From: Heloderma charlesbogerti
Lineage: Eukaryota; Chordata; Lepidosauria; Squamata; Helodermatidae
Length of the DNA stretch: 64,000 nucleotides
Assembly (NCBI GenBank): GCA_026122225.1
Contig: JANEZZ010001497.1
Location: 682,001 to 746,000, forward strand
Direction of reading: 5' to 3'
Shown: one piece after another, positions 11,131-21,169 of the stretch
Numbering within the stretch: the stretch's first letter is position 1
Layout of the letters: every line of letters starts with the position of its first letter
Translations under genes and position numbers: made by a program
The notes under the pieces: generated by a model
The model's database searches: none
Told to the model about the DNA's origin: nothing
The model's input: the letters and a program-made list of their open reading frames with translations, nothing else

Positions 11131-11453
11131 CATCTCCCTATGAGGGAAGCTGTTCTTGTTTGGCTGGGATTCTGGGGAGGCATTCTTGTTGCGGTTAACA
11201 GTAAGCAAACACAGAGATCATTGTGTACAATGATCTAGATTTAAGAAATTATATCTGTGGACTTGAACCAAGGAATTGTAACCTATTTTTTAGAAAGAAC
11301 TTTATATACAAACAGAACAGATCAAGACAAAACACAAAAACAATTCAACAATTCAAAAACAATGTTGGGCTGGCTGGCTGTGGCTGCAGGCCTCAGCTCG
11401 TAGGAGGAGGATGGCTTTCCCGCTCCAGGGCCTCCACCCTCCTTCAAAGGTCA

Positions 11454-11677
11454 TCACCTGTGTGTAGAAAGAAAGAGAAGAATAAAGCACAATGGTAATA
11501 TGCATCTTGCAGGCAGAGTTGTTAGCTCAGGTCAGGTGCCATTCTGTAGTACTACTTACAGGTCCTCCTGAGCATCCGGACGTCTCTTATCAGACGCGTC
11601 AGGATCACAAGAGGAGGGGCTTCATCTGTGGAAGAAGGGTGGCCTTCCTCCACAGATGCTGCTCCTCTTGCTGCTGG

Positions 11678-11716
<39 letters not shown>

Positions 11717-13093
11717 CTCTGTCCTCTCCCTCTCCGCGGCCCTCAGTGCCTCCTCCACCAGCAAGGCACGATGCGCAGCTGTGGGATGTCACAGTAACAG
11801 AATGAATGCCTTTATATATGTGGTAATTGAACAAAACCACAGTCACTGATCTGTCAATCACCATCCCCACTACCATAAGGACCACTGATTCTGTCCTCCC
11901 ACCACAAGGTCTAATTATGAGGGGATAATTAGGGAGGCAGATTATACAGTACTGAAGGTTTTGGTGTGATGGGGACTGTTGGACTTCTGTAAACATGCAC
12001 AGGATTGCACTTCTACTCACCCCATTTCTACATTTGCAATGCCATGGTATTTATTCATTCTATTGATGCATTGCATAAATGCCACCTTTTTTCGTAGCGC
12101 AAGGAACCCAAGGCTGCTCACATTAGCCTCTTCCTCTCCATTCAATTCTCACAACAACAACATTGAGGTAGGCTGGAGCTTTCTGACTGGGTCAGAGTCA
12201 CCCAGCGAGCTTCCATGGCTGAGTGGACTATACCCAGATCTCCAAGCTCTCAGATGAACACTTGCTCATGAGTTGACTGGAGTGCCAATGTCTTGGTAGA
12301 AAGTGGGGTGGGTGGGGTGCAAAAATTCAGCAATCACTACATGAAGAAGGAAGATGACACCGAGAGGCTGGCCCTGTTGCTGCTGGCCTGGTGCCAGTCC
12401 CCCTGTGTGCACTGCAGAGACCGGCAGCAGCAGCATTTCCCTGGAAATGGACAGTGTGTCAGTGTGTAATATGAGTTGTAGTAGCCAGGCCTGCATAATC
12501 CTATGCATGTGGTTGTACAGGGAAAAACAACGCAGTTCCCAGCATCCCTTCTTCAACCAGTCAAAGTGGCTGGAAGATGATGGGACCTTTTTCTGTCCGA
12601 GTTCAGCAAGCATAGGATTGCAGGCTAAAAATGTCAGGATTTGTTTGTTTCTCCATGAGAGAGACCACAAAGAGATAGCTTCATTTTCGGTACACATCCT
12701 TGTCTTCATATTTAGTTGAGCTTGATGATGGGATAACTATAACTTACCAGGCATATACCTCTGCAAAAATGGGGGCCGGCCTGCTTGGACCCACACTCTG
12801 CGGATGCGCCAGTAGTAGGCGGGGGGGTTGGACAGCGGTGCCCTCCGCTCAGCAGCAGCAATCCCCTCTCTGACGAAGGACTGCTTGAGCGCCTTCCATT
12901 TGGACCTCAATTGTCCAACTGTGCGATAGTGGCCCGCTCCCTCCATCCTCCTCTTTATCTGGGCCCAATAAAGTTCATTGTGGCAGGAGGAGCTGCCAAA
13001 CAGCACTGCCACCGCCTCGCTGCGCTTAATGTTGCTGAGGAGGGCCTTGGTCTCCTCATGGTCCCACCTCCTGCCATGCACTGGTGCAGCCAT
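11454..13093 (-). CDS. hAT-borne accessory protein: Myb/SANT-like domain, acidic tract, coiled coil
   Basis: Three exons on the minus strand: 13093-12748, 11778-11560 and 11467-11454 (346, 219 and 14 nt; 192 residues). Junctions are CCTG|GTAAGT to CCCACAG|CTG and ACCT|GTAAGT to CACACAG|GTG, both phase 1 and in frame. Exon 1 (MAAPVHGRRWDHEETKALL...) carries a Myb/SANT-like DNA-binding domain with the KRRMEGAGHYRTVGQLRSKW helix. Exon 2 has about 15 consecutive Glu, then a Ser/Thr stretch, then hydrophobic repeats. The third copy extends these in exon 3 (CDDLQRRVEATEWEL), suggesting a coiled coil; here exon 3 stops after CDDL. It may bind element ends or recruit partners, by analogy with the Myb-like second protein of Harbinger elements (inference). 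A host MSANTD gene is unlikely, because all three copies lie inside transposons. Confidence 0.72.
12030..12265 (-). repeat. Captured SINE/LINE-tail in accessory-gene intron (inner copy)
   Basis: Reverse complement of 3225-3440, with the intact GAGAGGAAGAGGCTAATGTG segment. It lies in accessory intron 1. Confidence 0.6.
12266..12747 (-). other. Accessory-gene intron 1, conserved part
   Basis: It shows no coding capacity that keeps its frame between copies. It is highly similar to 2725-3220 and 54080-54560 (both plus strand) and so belongs to the ancestral transposon. ORFs of about 90-150 codons here are chance. Confidence 0.55.
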
Positions 13094-13726
13094 TTTGCAA
13101 TTTGCACACAAACAAACACACACACCAAGACAGCCACGTGCACAACCACCACTTAACTACACACACACAGACCAAACCATACAAAAACACCACAATGCAC
13201 AACTACACACACACACACAGACCAGACAAAACCACAACAATGAACAAACAACAGAGGAAATCCAATAATAAGCAAGCACCACCACTAACACACCACCACC
13301 ACCACCACACCACAGAACTTCACCCACAAATCCCCACGCAGACGCAAGCAGACGACATTCAGGAAGTTAGCAGGAAGTTGACGACAGATTTTGTGGAAGC
13401 GGAGCTGCAGCCCCGTTTTTTTTTTATTGTGACTGTGTGAGGCGGTTAGGTTAACAACAAGACCAGTAAACGCGAGGATCATTAAGCACAAATACACAGA
13501 AATTAATAAAATCCCTGTCCCTGTCCGAGAAAAGAAGACAGCGGGGGAGCGCACAGAAGGTGGGAAAGTGGGAAACATATTTCGGGCAGCAACGAAAAAT
13601 ACGTAAATAATTACGAGAATAGTGGAAAAGTTCTGGCCAAGGCAATCCACCTTCCGAGAGTACGGCGGAAGCAACGGGGGGATTCCCCCCTACGGAGGAA
13701 TCACAACGTAATATTTACAATTACAA
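13094..13726 (-). promoter_or_regulatory. Accessory-gene promoter side of the inner hAT
   Basis: Reverse complement of about 1680-2385 of the outer element, including the AC-rich microsatellite block and the GACAGGGACAGGGATTTTAT stretch. Similarity stops near 13727, where palindromic non-autonomous sequence begins. Confidence 0.55.
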
Positions 13727-14262
13727 TATTTTACAATAACGTTGTCCTTATTTTCGCCGTGGTCTCCGTAAAGATTTACGGAGACTACAGGGGTCAAATA
13801 AGGGCAATGCAAATAAAGTTGTCCTTATTTTCTCCATGGTCTCCGTAAAGATTTATGGAGACTACGGGGGTCAAATAAGGGCAATGCAAATAAAGTTGTC
13901 CTTATTTTCGCCGTGGTCTCCGTAAAGATTTACGGAGACTATGGGGGTCAAATAAGGAATGCAAATGGCGGCACCCCATGGGCGCCGCCATTTGCATACA
14001 TGCTTTTTCTTCCCCCAAAGTCACCCGTGATAGGCTACGTAACGTAATTTACATAGCCTATCACGGCCACGTGGTCTTTCCCCCCCCCTTTCGTAGTTCG
14101 CGGTCCGGCGAGGCGGGAAGCTTCTCCCCAGGCCTGAATTTCGGCCGGGCGAGGTGGGAAGCCTCCACCCCTTTGCCTGAACTTCGGGGGGAGAAGCGAA
14201 GCGCCTCCCCCCCACCGCGAAGCAAGCTTCGAGGACAGGTAAGGGACTTTCGTCCATCCCTA
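13727..14262. mobile_element. Palindromic non-autonomous hAT sequence, one end only
   Basis: Three tandem versions of the unit CCGTAAAGATTTACGGAGAC occur (about 13765, 13845, 13920), where other copies have CTACGTAAAGATTTACGTAG. The AAATGGCGGC palindrome box and the terminus with AGGTAAGGGACTTTCG...CATCCCTA follow. The opposite terminus is missing. The compensatory change TACGTA to CCGTAA...TTACGG keeps the hairpin intact. Confidence 0.75.
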
Positions 14263-14388
14263 CTCCTCTTCCATGTCATTCTTAAAATACCGCTGAAATG
14301 CAACCTCAGCGGTGTATGTTCTCGCCGGGTGTCCATGCCTCTTTTGAGTGCTGGATTGACCACGGGTTCCTCTTTTCTGCATGTTCAT
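14263..14388 (-). pseudogene. Outer hAT transposase exon 1, start-codon part
   Basis: On the minus strand the ATG at 14388 begins MNMQKRGTRGQSSTQKRHG and continues to the AFQRYFKNDMEEE region, parallel to 6186-6310 of the inner copy. The exon resumes at 5100 on the far side of the inner element. Confidence 0.8.
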
Positions 14389-14539
14389 GTCTCTGGGCAG
14401 AAGGAGACATAAATGCATGTGGCAAAGCTGAAATCATGTGAACAGCCCACAATCGCAGATATAGTGCAATGTAGAAATAGTTACCCACCAATCCAGCCAT
14501 CCAATGCTAACTAAATAGGGGCATATTGTACAGCAGATT

Positions 14540-15010
14540 AGGCTGAAAAGCCCAGGATGGAGGATGTAGTCCATCCATATGGCCTGAAAAACACAAGCCT
14601 ACAGTACACACAGGATGCTGGAGGATGGAGCCCTTCCCAGCAGGCCTAACAAAGGCTGCTGGAGGATGCCTTCCCAGTTCCCCCTGCCCCAACCCACCCA
14701 GAAACACTAGGGGCACATGCACATGGAGTTGAAAAGCACATGGATTAATCTTGGAAAGCCCAGGAGGATGGAGTCCTTCCCGGCAGGCCTAACAAAGGCT
14801 GCTGGAGGATGCCTTCCCAGTTCCCCCCATCCCAACCCACTCAGAAACACTAAGTACATAGGGGCACATGGAGTTGAAAAGCACATGGATTAATCCTGGA
14901 AAGCCCAGGAGAATGGAGGATGGAGTCCTTCCTGGCAGGCCTAACAAAGGCTGCTGGAGGATGACTTCCCAGTTCCCCCTGCTCCTCCAACCCACCCCAA
15001 AATCACTAAG
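14540..15010. repeat. Minisatellite, three units of about 145-150 bp
   Basis: Copies of a unit with GGATGGAG at about 14622, 14766 and 14918, followed by GGCAGGCCTAACAAAGGCTG and a CCCAACCCACTCAGAAACAC-like segment. It lies in the 5' region of the outer transposase gene. The inner copy has only diverged pieces (about 5820-6060). Confidence 0.85.
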
Positions 15011-15330
15011 CATAGGGGCACATTCAAGTAAAGTAAACCTATGAAAGAACATACCTTCACTGTAATAAAAGTTGAACTGCAGTGCCATAGAATGGGGGGG
15101 ACACAGAAACACACTCCTTGCAGCTGCTGGAGACGGACACTCTGTCTGCAGCAGCGGTGCCTCTGGTCTCTAGTCTGGAGTCTGGACTGGAGCAACTGAG
15201 GCTGCTGGACACACCGCCGTCCCATGTGAAGGCGGGATAAATGGTCGATGAGTTCCCTCCCCTCAATGACGTTATCTTCCTGGGGGGGGTGGGGGGGTGG
15301 CCTGGAGGGATCCCACTCACCTGACCTCAT

Positions 15331-15709
15331 CTGACCTGAACCTGACCTCACCTTCACACACAGACAATAAAAAAAAGATGAGGCTACGTGCAGTTCGTGA
15401 CTCAGCCTCAGGCAGGCTACATGAAGTTCGTGACCCCGTCCATCCCAGCGAAAGAGAGCCGCGTTGTAGCAGGAAACTGCATATTTATTAAAAAGTTTTG
15501 TAAAATCCCTTTTGCCATCTTTTGTCCCGATTTGCGAAGTTTCCTTCGTAAATACCTTCGTAAAATTTTCGGCAGAAAGAAAAAAAAGTACCGCGTGAGC
15601 TCCGGTTCGAGTAGACCGGGGAGCCCCATCCTGGGGGAGGGTTCCGCGGACCGGATGTGTCTGAATTCGGTCTCATTTGACTTTCGAGTGGATTTCTCTG
15701 ACATCCCTA
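15331..15709 (-). repeat. Transposase-side terminal region of the outer hAT
   Basis: Reverse-complement match to 5101-5450. It ends GATTTCTCTGACATCCCTA at 15709, followed by the ATGAGCAG target duplication. Confidence 0.8.
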
Positions 15710-15889
15710 ATGAGCAGCTGCATGAGAAAGAAGGTGCTTATCAGCTATCCAGGTCCCAAGGCTGTGTGTGTCAGAAGAAGCACCTTGCACATGGCTCAGC
15801 AGCTTACTGGCATCCAGTGCAATACTGTACTGCATTCCAGGTTCATGTACTTTATTCCAGGTTCATGTACTGTAGAGTGCTTCCTCTAT

Positions 15890-16059
15890 TTTGCACACCA
15901 TGTTTTCGTATGGAGTAATGAACCAAGAGTTTTTGCCATCACAGCTTTTGCATCAGGACCATTAATGTACAGGGCTGAAGTGTCAGAATACCACAGGGCC
16001 CGATAAACAGGGAGCCATTGAGACTTTCAGAAGACGGTGGCCCTGTAATACCCAAGCAC
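15890..16059 (+). pseudogene. Promoter-like remnant of a second beta-defensin gene
   Basis: The segment AAGAGTTTTTGCCATCACAG, then ATCAGGACCATTAATG, then the GGGCTGAAGTGTCAGAATAC region matches the two promoter modules upstream of the four-domain defensin (33821-34070). The TATA position reads GATAAAC (about 16002) where the intact promoter has TATAAG. A palindromic hAT copy is inserted at 16060, about where the 5'UTR would be. With the terminal-exon remnant at 20464 it suggests a lost gene copy. Confidence 0.55.
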
Positions 16060-17020
16060 TAGGGATGTACGAAAGTCACTTACCTGGTCTCGCAGCTTGC
16101 TTCGTGGTGGGGGGGAGGCGCTTTGCTTCTCCCCCCAAAGTTCAGGCCGGGGGGGGAGGCTTCCTGCCTCACCCGGCCAAAATTTAGGCCGGGGGGAGGC
16201 TTCCCGCCTTGCCCGGCCAAAATTCAGGCCAGGGAGAAGCGCCCCATCTCCCTGGCCGCGAACTTCAAAAAAAAAGTAAAAAAAAAAAATAAAGCCCCGT
16301 GATAGGCTACGTAACGATTAACGTAGCCTATCACGGCTAGATCATAGAATCATAGAATAGTAGGGTTGGAAGGGGCCTACAAGGCCATCGAGTCCAACCC
16401 CCTGCTCAATGCAGGAATCCAAGTCAGAGCATCCCTGACAAATGGCTGTCCAGCCTCGTCTTGAAGGCCTCCAGTGTGGGAGAGCCCACCACCTCCCCAG
16501 GTAATTGGTTCCATTGCCGTATTGCTCTGACACTCAGGAAGTTTTTCCTGATGTTCAGCCGGAATCTAGCTTCCTGTAACTTGTGCCCATTATTCCGTGT
16601 CCTGCACTCTGGGATGATCAAGAAGAGATCCTGGCCTTCTTCTCTGTGACAACCTTTAAAGTACTTGAAGAGTGCTATCATATCTCCCCTCAGTCTTCTC
16701 TTCTCAAGGCTAAACATGCCCAGTTCTTTCAGTCTCTCTTCATAGGGCTTTGTTTAAAGCCCTACATAAATCTTTACGTAGCCTATCACTTTTTTTTTTT
16801 AACTGGAAATGGTGGCGGTGGCAGCTGGTCGGAAGACCGGCCGCCACAGCTGCTGCCACCCAACCGCCGCCGAAGTCGCCACCGCCAGGAAGATTCACCC
16901 AAGGTAAGTCCCGTCCTGGGGGGGCAGGGGGGCAGACCGTTTCGCCACTGATTTCGGGGGGCCAAATGTGCTGGCATTGTGCCTCCCTGAGATTCGTGGC
17001 AAAATCCTCTGACATCGCTA
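16060..17020. mobile_element. Palindromic non-autonomous hAT copy split by a CR1
   Basis: It begins TAGGGATGTACGAAAGTCAC at 16060 and ends CATCGCTA at 17020. The first part holds three GGCCGGGGGGAGGC-type direct repeats, the last part the GGAAATGGTGGCGGTGGCAG box with an AAGGTAAGTCCCGTCC donor (about 16901). The CR1 at 16341-16755 interrupts it. Flanks CCAAGCAC and CGAAGGAG agree only partly. Confidence 0.8.
16341..16755 (-). mobile_element. CR1 LINE 3' end, about 410 bp
   Basis: It starts ATAGAATCATAGAATAGTAG (the CR1 tail in reverse) and encodes on the minus strand the CR1 C-terminal KKRRLRGDMIALFKYFKG and AIRQWNQLPGEVV motifs. It is inserted in a palindromic hAT copy. Confidence 0.9.
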
Positions 17021-18296
17021 CGAAGGAGCCATCTCAATCGCAGGATAAAAGCTCCATGTGAAGAAAGCCAAAGTCATGTGGATTGTACGAGTGCTTGTAC
17101 GCAACCTCAAGCTTAGTCTTGAAGTCCGTTGGATAGCCATCTGAGCTTGGGACTCAGGTGAGTGTTATGCACATAGCAGATTCGACCCACAAGCCACTGA
17201 ATCTCAGTGGCATCAGTAGTTTTGGGATCAGGCTCTCCAGGTCTCTGAAGGCCACTTTGAACTCCTCAGGAATTTAATGTGTTCCTTTATATCTTGAGAT
17301 TTGTTTAAAAAAACCAGGATGTTAATAATAAAGTCTAACATACATTGCTTCCTTTGTGGACCCCCACCCCCCAAATATTAATCATTTGCATATCTAACCT
17401 ATACTTGAGTAGGGAAGGATGCACTTGGCACTGAAATAAAATATATCAATAACTTACCATATTACCTAAAAGGAAGCTGTCCATAGCAATGGCCCCTCGC
17501 TGCACATGGCCATAATATTTGGACGTCCGTCCGAAAGGCCATAGATTCCATTGGGCTGCGATGAGAAGCACTACTGGAAAGAGCAGGACCCCCAAACTGC
17601 GCACAGGTGATAAAGGTAGTGTGTCCAAGCATCCCACAAGTCACTGGTTGGTGCACCCTCCACAGGAATGCCTTTTGCATGGCCACGATCTTCAGGCGTC
17701 TGTCAGAATGGCCATAGGAGTGCATTGGATGCATATTAGCAGCCCTGCAGGAAACAGCAGGGGCCCTGGTGCAGCTCATGGGTGCCCCAAGGGAGTCCCC
17801 CCACCCCATATGCCAGGAAACCCATTACCACACATGAATCACAGCAATGTCTTTTCCTTCCAAATGGCCACCAAGTTCAGCTGAAGTGATAAAAGGATCC
17901 CCACGGGAAATATCCCGGAATTCCTTATGGGAGTACTGAGGGTGAACACTCAAACTATCTAACGGGTTCCAATGTCACAACTCCTCTATAGCAATGGCCT
18001 TTCTTTGGCAGAGGCAGAGGAATAAGCTGTCCTTCCCATAATGGCCACAGGAATACATTGGACTGAATAAAGACCATCAAGAAGTAAAGAAATATGTATT
18101 TAATCACACTGAATCAGATAATCTAGTCAGGCAGTAGCATATGTTTTTGACTGAGAAATGCAGTTTTTGACCTTGTGTTTTTTCTTCATTTAAGCTGCAT
18201 TGTGACACAGCTTCTCACACTTGCACTGAATGCAGGAAATGATAGAGCATTTGTGTTTTTGTGTGGCATGGTTTGCAGCTGCAATGTGGGGGCTAC
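17021..18296. other. Unassigned region with a degenerate repeated unit
   Basis: No gene found. A unit containing ATGGCC...CATTGGA recurs in degenerate form at about 17485-17590, 17665-17765 and 17990-18085. No six-cysteine pattern in frame with splice sites was found, although this is where exons of the second defensin gene would be expected. Confidence 0.4.
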
Positions 18297-19108
18297 TAGG
18301 GATGTACGAAAGGGACTTACCTTGTCCTGCAGCTTTTTTCGCAGTGGGGGGAAGGCGCTTCGCTTCTCCCCCCGAAGTTCATGCGAGCGGGGGGTGTCTT
18401 CCCGCCTCGCCCGGCTGAAATTCGGGCCGGGGGGGGAGGCTTCCCGCCTCGCCCCAGGCCAAAATTCAGGCCGGGGAGAAGCGCCCCATCTCCCCAGCTG
18501 TGAACTTCAACAGAAAAGTAAAAAAACAAAACAAAAACGCCCCCGTGATAGGCTACGTAACGATTTAGCATTACCCTTATTTTAGCGTTAATAGCTAAAA
18601 CCTTATTAAACCCTTAATAGCGTTGCCCTTATTTTCGCCGTAGTCTACGTAACCTTTACGTAGACTACAGAGACCAAATAAGGAACACGAATGGCGGCTC
18701 CCTATGGGGGCCGCCATTTGCGTACGTGCTTTTTTTTTTTTTTAAAGTCACCCGTGTTAGGCTACATGACGATTTACATAGCCTATCATGGCTGACTTTG
18801 CAAATCTAGCCATGATAGGCTACGTTAATCGTCACATAGCCTATCACGGGGGCGTTTTTTTTTTTTTTACTTTTCTTGGAATGGTGGCGGTGGCAGCCGG
18901 TCAAAAGACCGGCTGCTGCCCCCACCCCTGTCGAAGCCCTGCCGAACCACCGCTTCGACCCGCTGCCGGGAGTGACATTCGGGAAAGGTAAGTCCCATCT
19001 GGGGGGGGGGCGGGGGGCAGAGAATTTCTCCCCGAAACTACTTTGGGGGGCCGAATACGTTGGCACTCGGCCCCCCGAAGTTTCGGCGAGAAATTCTCTG
19101 ACAACCTA
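18297..19108. mobile_element. Palindromic non-autonomous hAT copy (812 bp)
   Basis: Begins TAGGGATGTACGAAAGGGAC and ends ACAACCTA. It has perfect duplications GGGGCTAC at 18289-18296 and 19109-19116. It has both end types, the GTGATAGGCTACGT palindromes, and donors near 18318 (minus) and 18986 (plus). Confidence 0.92.
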
Positions 19109-19769
19109 GGGGCTACTCCTACCATGTGTGAGAGAGCGGAGACCCTTTCACTCCACCTTCCTCAGCATACGGGAAGTAGGATGCTATGAATGTGATGCCG
19201 TTTTATTGCTATAAGCCATGGCCTTATGGAGCTAGACACTGCACTGCCCCCACCACATCTGCACTGTGGAGGATGGAGGCCAGCCTGCCAACACAGCTGA
19301 TGTTGTTGCCTTTGCAGCCAGCGGGAGCACAACCACCCCACCCAAGCCCTTAGATAACAAGAAGGAAGCTGTGCTACAACCCCTGCAGGTGTGGTGAGCC
19401 CTACCTGTGAGAGACTGTTAGAGGACTTCTGCTCCCCCGGGAGAAATTCGGTGAAAATGTTCTCCCAATTCCTGTGGCCACAAAAAGGTTGGAGAATTCT
19501 GAGAGGCCAGTTGCCCACAGCTCTCATTTTTTTCCTGCCTGCCTGAGAGTATGAAACCTGGAAATTGCCATGCACCGTTCAGACTGGAATCATAGCTTAT
19601 GAGCCATGTTCGCCTACTCCGGTTACAAGTTGTGCAGACCTGGGCAAGGTTATTGGTTATTTGAGCAATAAAACCCAAGATGGTGTCACCTACGTTCCAA
19701 GCCCTGAAGCATCAAGCACCAGCCATGCATTGTGGCCTTCAAAATGCTTGAAGCTCCAACCTCCTGTTA

Positions 19770-19965
19770 GGGAGGGGGAACCATAGGTTAGTGGTAGACC
19801 ACATGCTTTATGGATGGAGATTTCCATGTTCAACCACCATATGTGCAATCATGTGCAGCCAGAGGAGACAATACTGGATGAGATAGATGAATAGCCTGGC
19901 CTGTTTAAGGCAGATTCCATTGTGCTCAAGCATAGCAGCCTGGTGAACTGTTTTCATCCCAGTGC
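19770..19965 (+). mobile_element. Old tRNA-derived SINE inside the duplicon
   Basis: GGTTAGTGGTAGACCACATG resembles the tRNA box A region and CATGTTCAACCACC box B. A GACAATACTGGATGAGATAG-type body follows. The matching copy is at 50080-50225, so it predates the duplication. Confidence 0.65.
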
Positions 19966-20463
19966 ATTCCTACACATGCTGGCCTGATATGGGGCAGCTG
20001 GTAGGATGACTACAAATCATATTAATGGAGGAGGAGGTCCAGTGAGTGGAAAACAAAGAGACTGGTGGCAAGAGAGGCTGCAATGTTCCAGAGGCTGCAA
20101 TGTGTGGCATAGCATCCTAAACATCCTCAAAGACTTGACTGAGATGATGCTTGTGATGCTGCTGAGGGAGGAGTTACTGCAGCTCTGCAATAGGAGGTGA
20201 CAGACAATGTGCTCACTGCTCTGACTCCTCTATGCCAGGGATGGGAGCAGGAAGCTGCTGCAGCTTTTACACCGAGATGTGTACAGGAAGGCTGAGTGAG
20301 AGATCCAATCACATGTCAGTGTGAACTTACCGAATTCACACTTCCTAAAACGTCACAGGAATGGGGATGCTGTTACATGTCGAAACCTATGTTTCTGTCT
20401 CTTCTTCACTTTCTCAGCATCAGCCAAGCCCACACATTTCCGTTTCCATGTTTTCCATTTCAG

Positions 20464-20605
20464 ACCATATTAATTGAGTGGCTAACAACTGTCTCCTGAC
20501 ATCCATTTTTGGAAGCAGCAGCAGCAGCAGTGAAATCCATAGTTGTGTCACTGAAGAATCAATCCCCAATGATAATGGTCTGAAATAAATACAGCAAACA
20601 CAAAC
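20464..20605 (+). pseudogene. Terminal exon remnant of a second beta-defensin gene
   Basis: A pyrimidine tract and TTTCCATTTCAG precede 20464, exactly as before the last exon of the intact gene (52029). If entered in the same phase the exon would encode Arg-Pro-Tyr, then TAA (20471-20473). The 3' UTR is similar (CAG repeat near 20518, TGAAATCCATAG) and ends with AATAAA at 20584. No domain exon is readable upstream, so the gene is a remnant unless exons lie where I failed to see them. Confidence 0.65.
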
Positions 20606-20970
20606 ACATTTGACATTTCTCTCTTTCCTTATTGCAATTGTTTCCCCTTTTATCCTAATTATTGATTGATTTGATATGTACTTCACCTTTCCACCATCAC
20701 CTGGCCACCATCCTGTCATGGACCTTAAGGCACCGGTGTTCTCAGAGGCCAGGTGATGGCCTAGCATCCCTGTCTGCCTGTCCAGAAGGCACCACCCCTG
20801 AGGTCCCTGGACCATCTTGGGTAGTTCCAGGGTCTTCTGAGTCGCCAGCTGGATATAAAGGTTTGGAGTCCTCCTCTGAAGATGATAGCAGTGGTGGCAG
20901 AACACCTGGGATCATGACAGTTGCCACCTTCCAAGTGTCCCTATGAGGAGGCCTTCGATAATGAGCATAG

Positions 20971-21169
20971 GGTATGGGTAGGTACATGATGGACAGGCAC
21001 TCCATCAATTACTGTGGTCCCAAGCTATGTAAAGTCAAAACCAGCACCTTGAATTGGGCTTGGGAACATACAGGTAGCCAGTGCAAGCAGGCCAGAATCG
21101 GTGTTAAATGTTCAGAATTTCCTGTCCCCATTTTGAACAAGCTGCAGCAGTCTGAACCTGTGCTGTGCC
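20971..21169 (-). mobile_element. Old L2 LINE fragment
   Basis: CAAAACCAGCACCTTGAATT and GGTAGCCAGTGCAAG match the antisense of the L2 C-terminal coding region at about 24880-24930. Confidence 0.6.

Larger units (their letters stand above)
10417..11453. other. Region between the two convergent hAT genes
   Basis: It contains both 3' UTRs. A (CA)n run is at about 10614-10648 and a CR1 3' end at 10968-11130. The rest (11130-11450) is AT-rich, with no ORF I can support. Corresponding sequence follows the transposase in the third copy (56570-57130, opposite strand). Confidence 0.6.
5101..14262 (+). mobile_element. Inner hAT element with two convergent genes
   Basis: It starts TAGGGATGTCAGAG at 5101 and ends CATCCCTA at 14262, and lies inverted inside exon 1 of the outer copy. 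The broken exon continues seamlessly at 14263. The transposase gene runs left to right (6186-10416) and the accessory gene right to left (13093-11454), with their 3' ends about 1 kb apart. The right end from about 13727 is palindromic non-autonomous sequence, not the terminus seen at 1401. I could not find a clean 8-bp duplication, so the exact boundary history is unclear. Confidence 0.75.
1401..15709 (-). mobile_element. Outer hAT element, internally deleted, with a second hAT copy nested inside
   Basis: The element starts TAGGGATGTAC at 1401 and ends ACATCCCTA at 15709. It is flanked by TTGAGCAG (1393-1400) and ATGAGCAG (15710-15717), a 7/8 match to the 8-bp target duplication of hAT transposons. 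Without the nested copy (5101-14262) it is about 5.1 kb. The accessory-gene end is on the left (plus strand) and the transposase promoter end on the right (minus strand). Near 3475 the accessory-gene intron runs directly into the transposase first intron, so the transposase body and accessory 3' exons have been lost. It therefore depended on transposase supplied by another copy. Confidence 0.8.
19160..20970 (+). repeat. Duplicon copy matching 49490-52520
   Basis: The order of landmarks is the same in both copies: GGAGGCCAGCCTGCCAACAC-like start, CAGTGGTGAG-like segment, SINE piece, AACCTCCTGTTAGGGAGGGG, GGATGACTACAAATCAT, the defensin terminal exon with polyA signal, then the ACCTTTCCACCATCACCTGG block. 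Divergence is substantial, so the duplication is old. The other copy also carries a palindromic element at 50829-51753 that is absent here. Confidence 0.8.

Noticed and set aside
12737..13123. Host MSANTD-type gene
   Set aside because: The same exon is present at 2389-2721 and 53729-54074, always at the same place within hAT elements, so it is transposon-borne and not a host locus.
18196..18240. Possible defensin exon (CDTASHTCTEC)
   Set aside because: A C-x6-C spacing occurs, but the next cysteine is two residues on, a stop follows, no CC end exists and there is no acceptor in phase.
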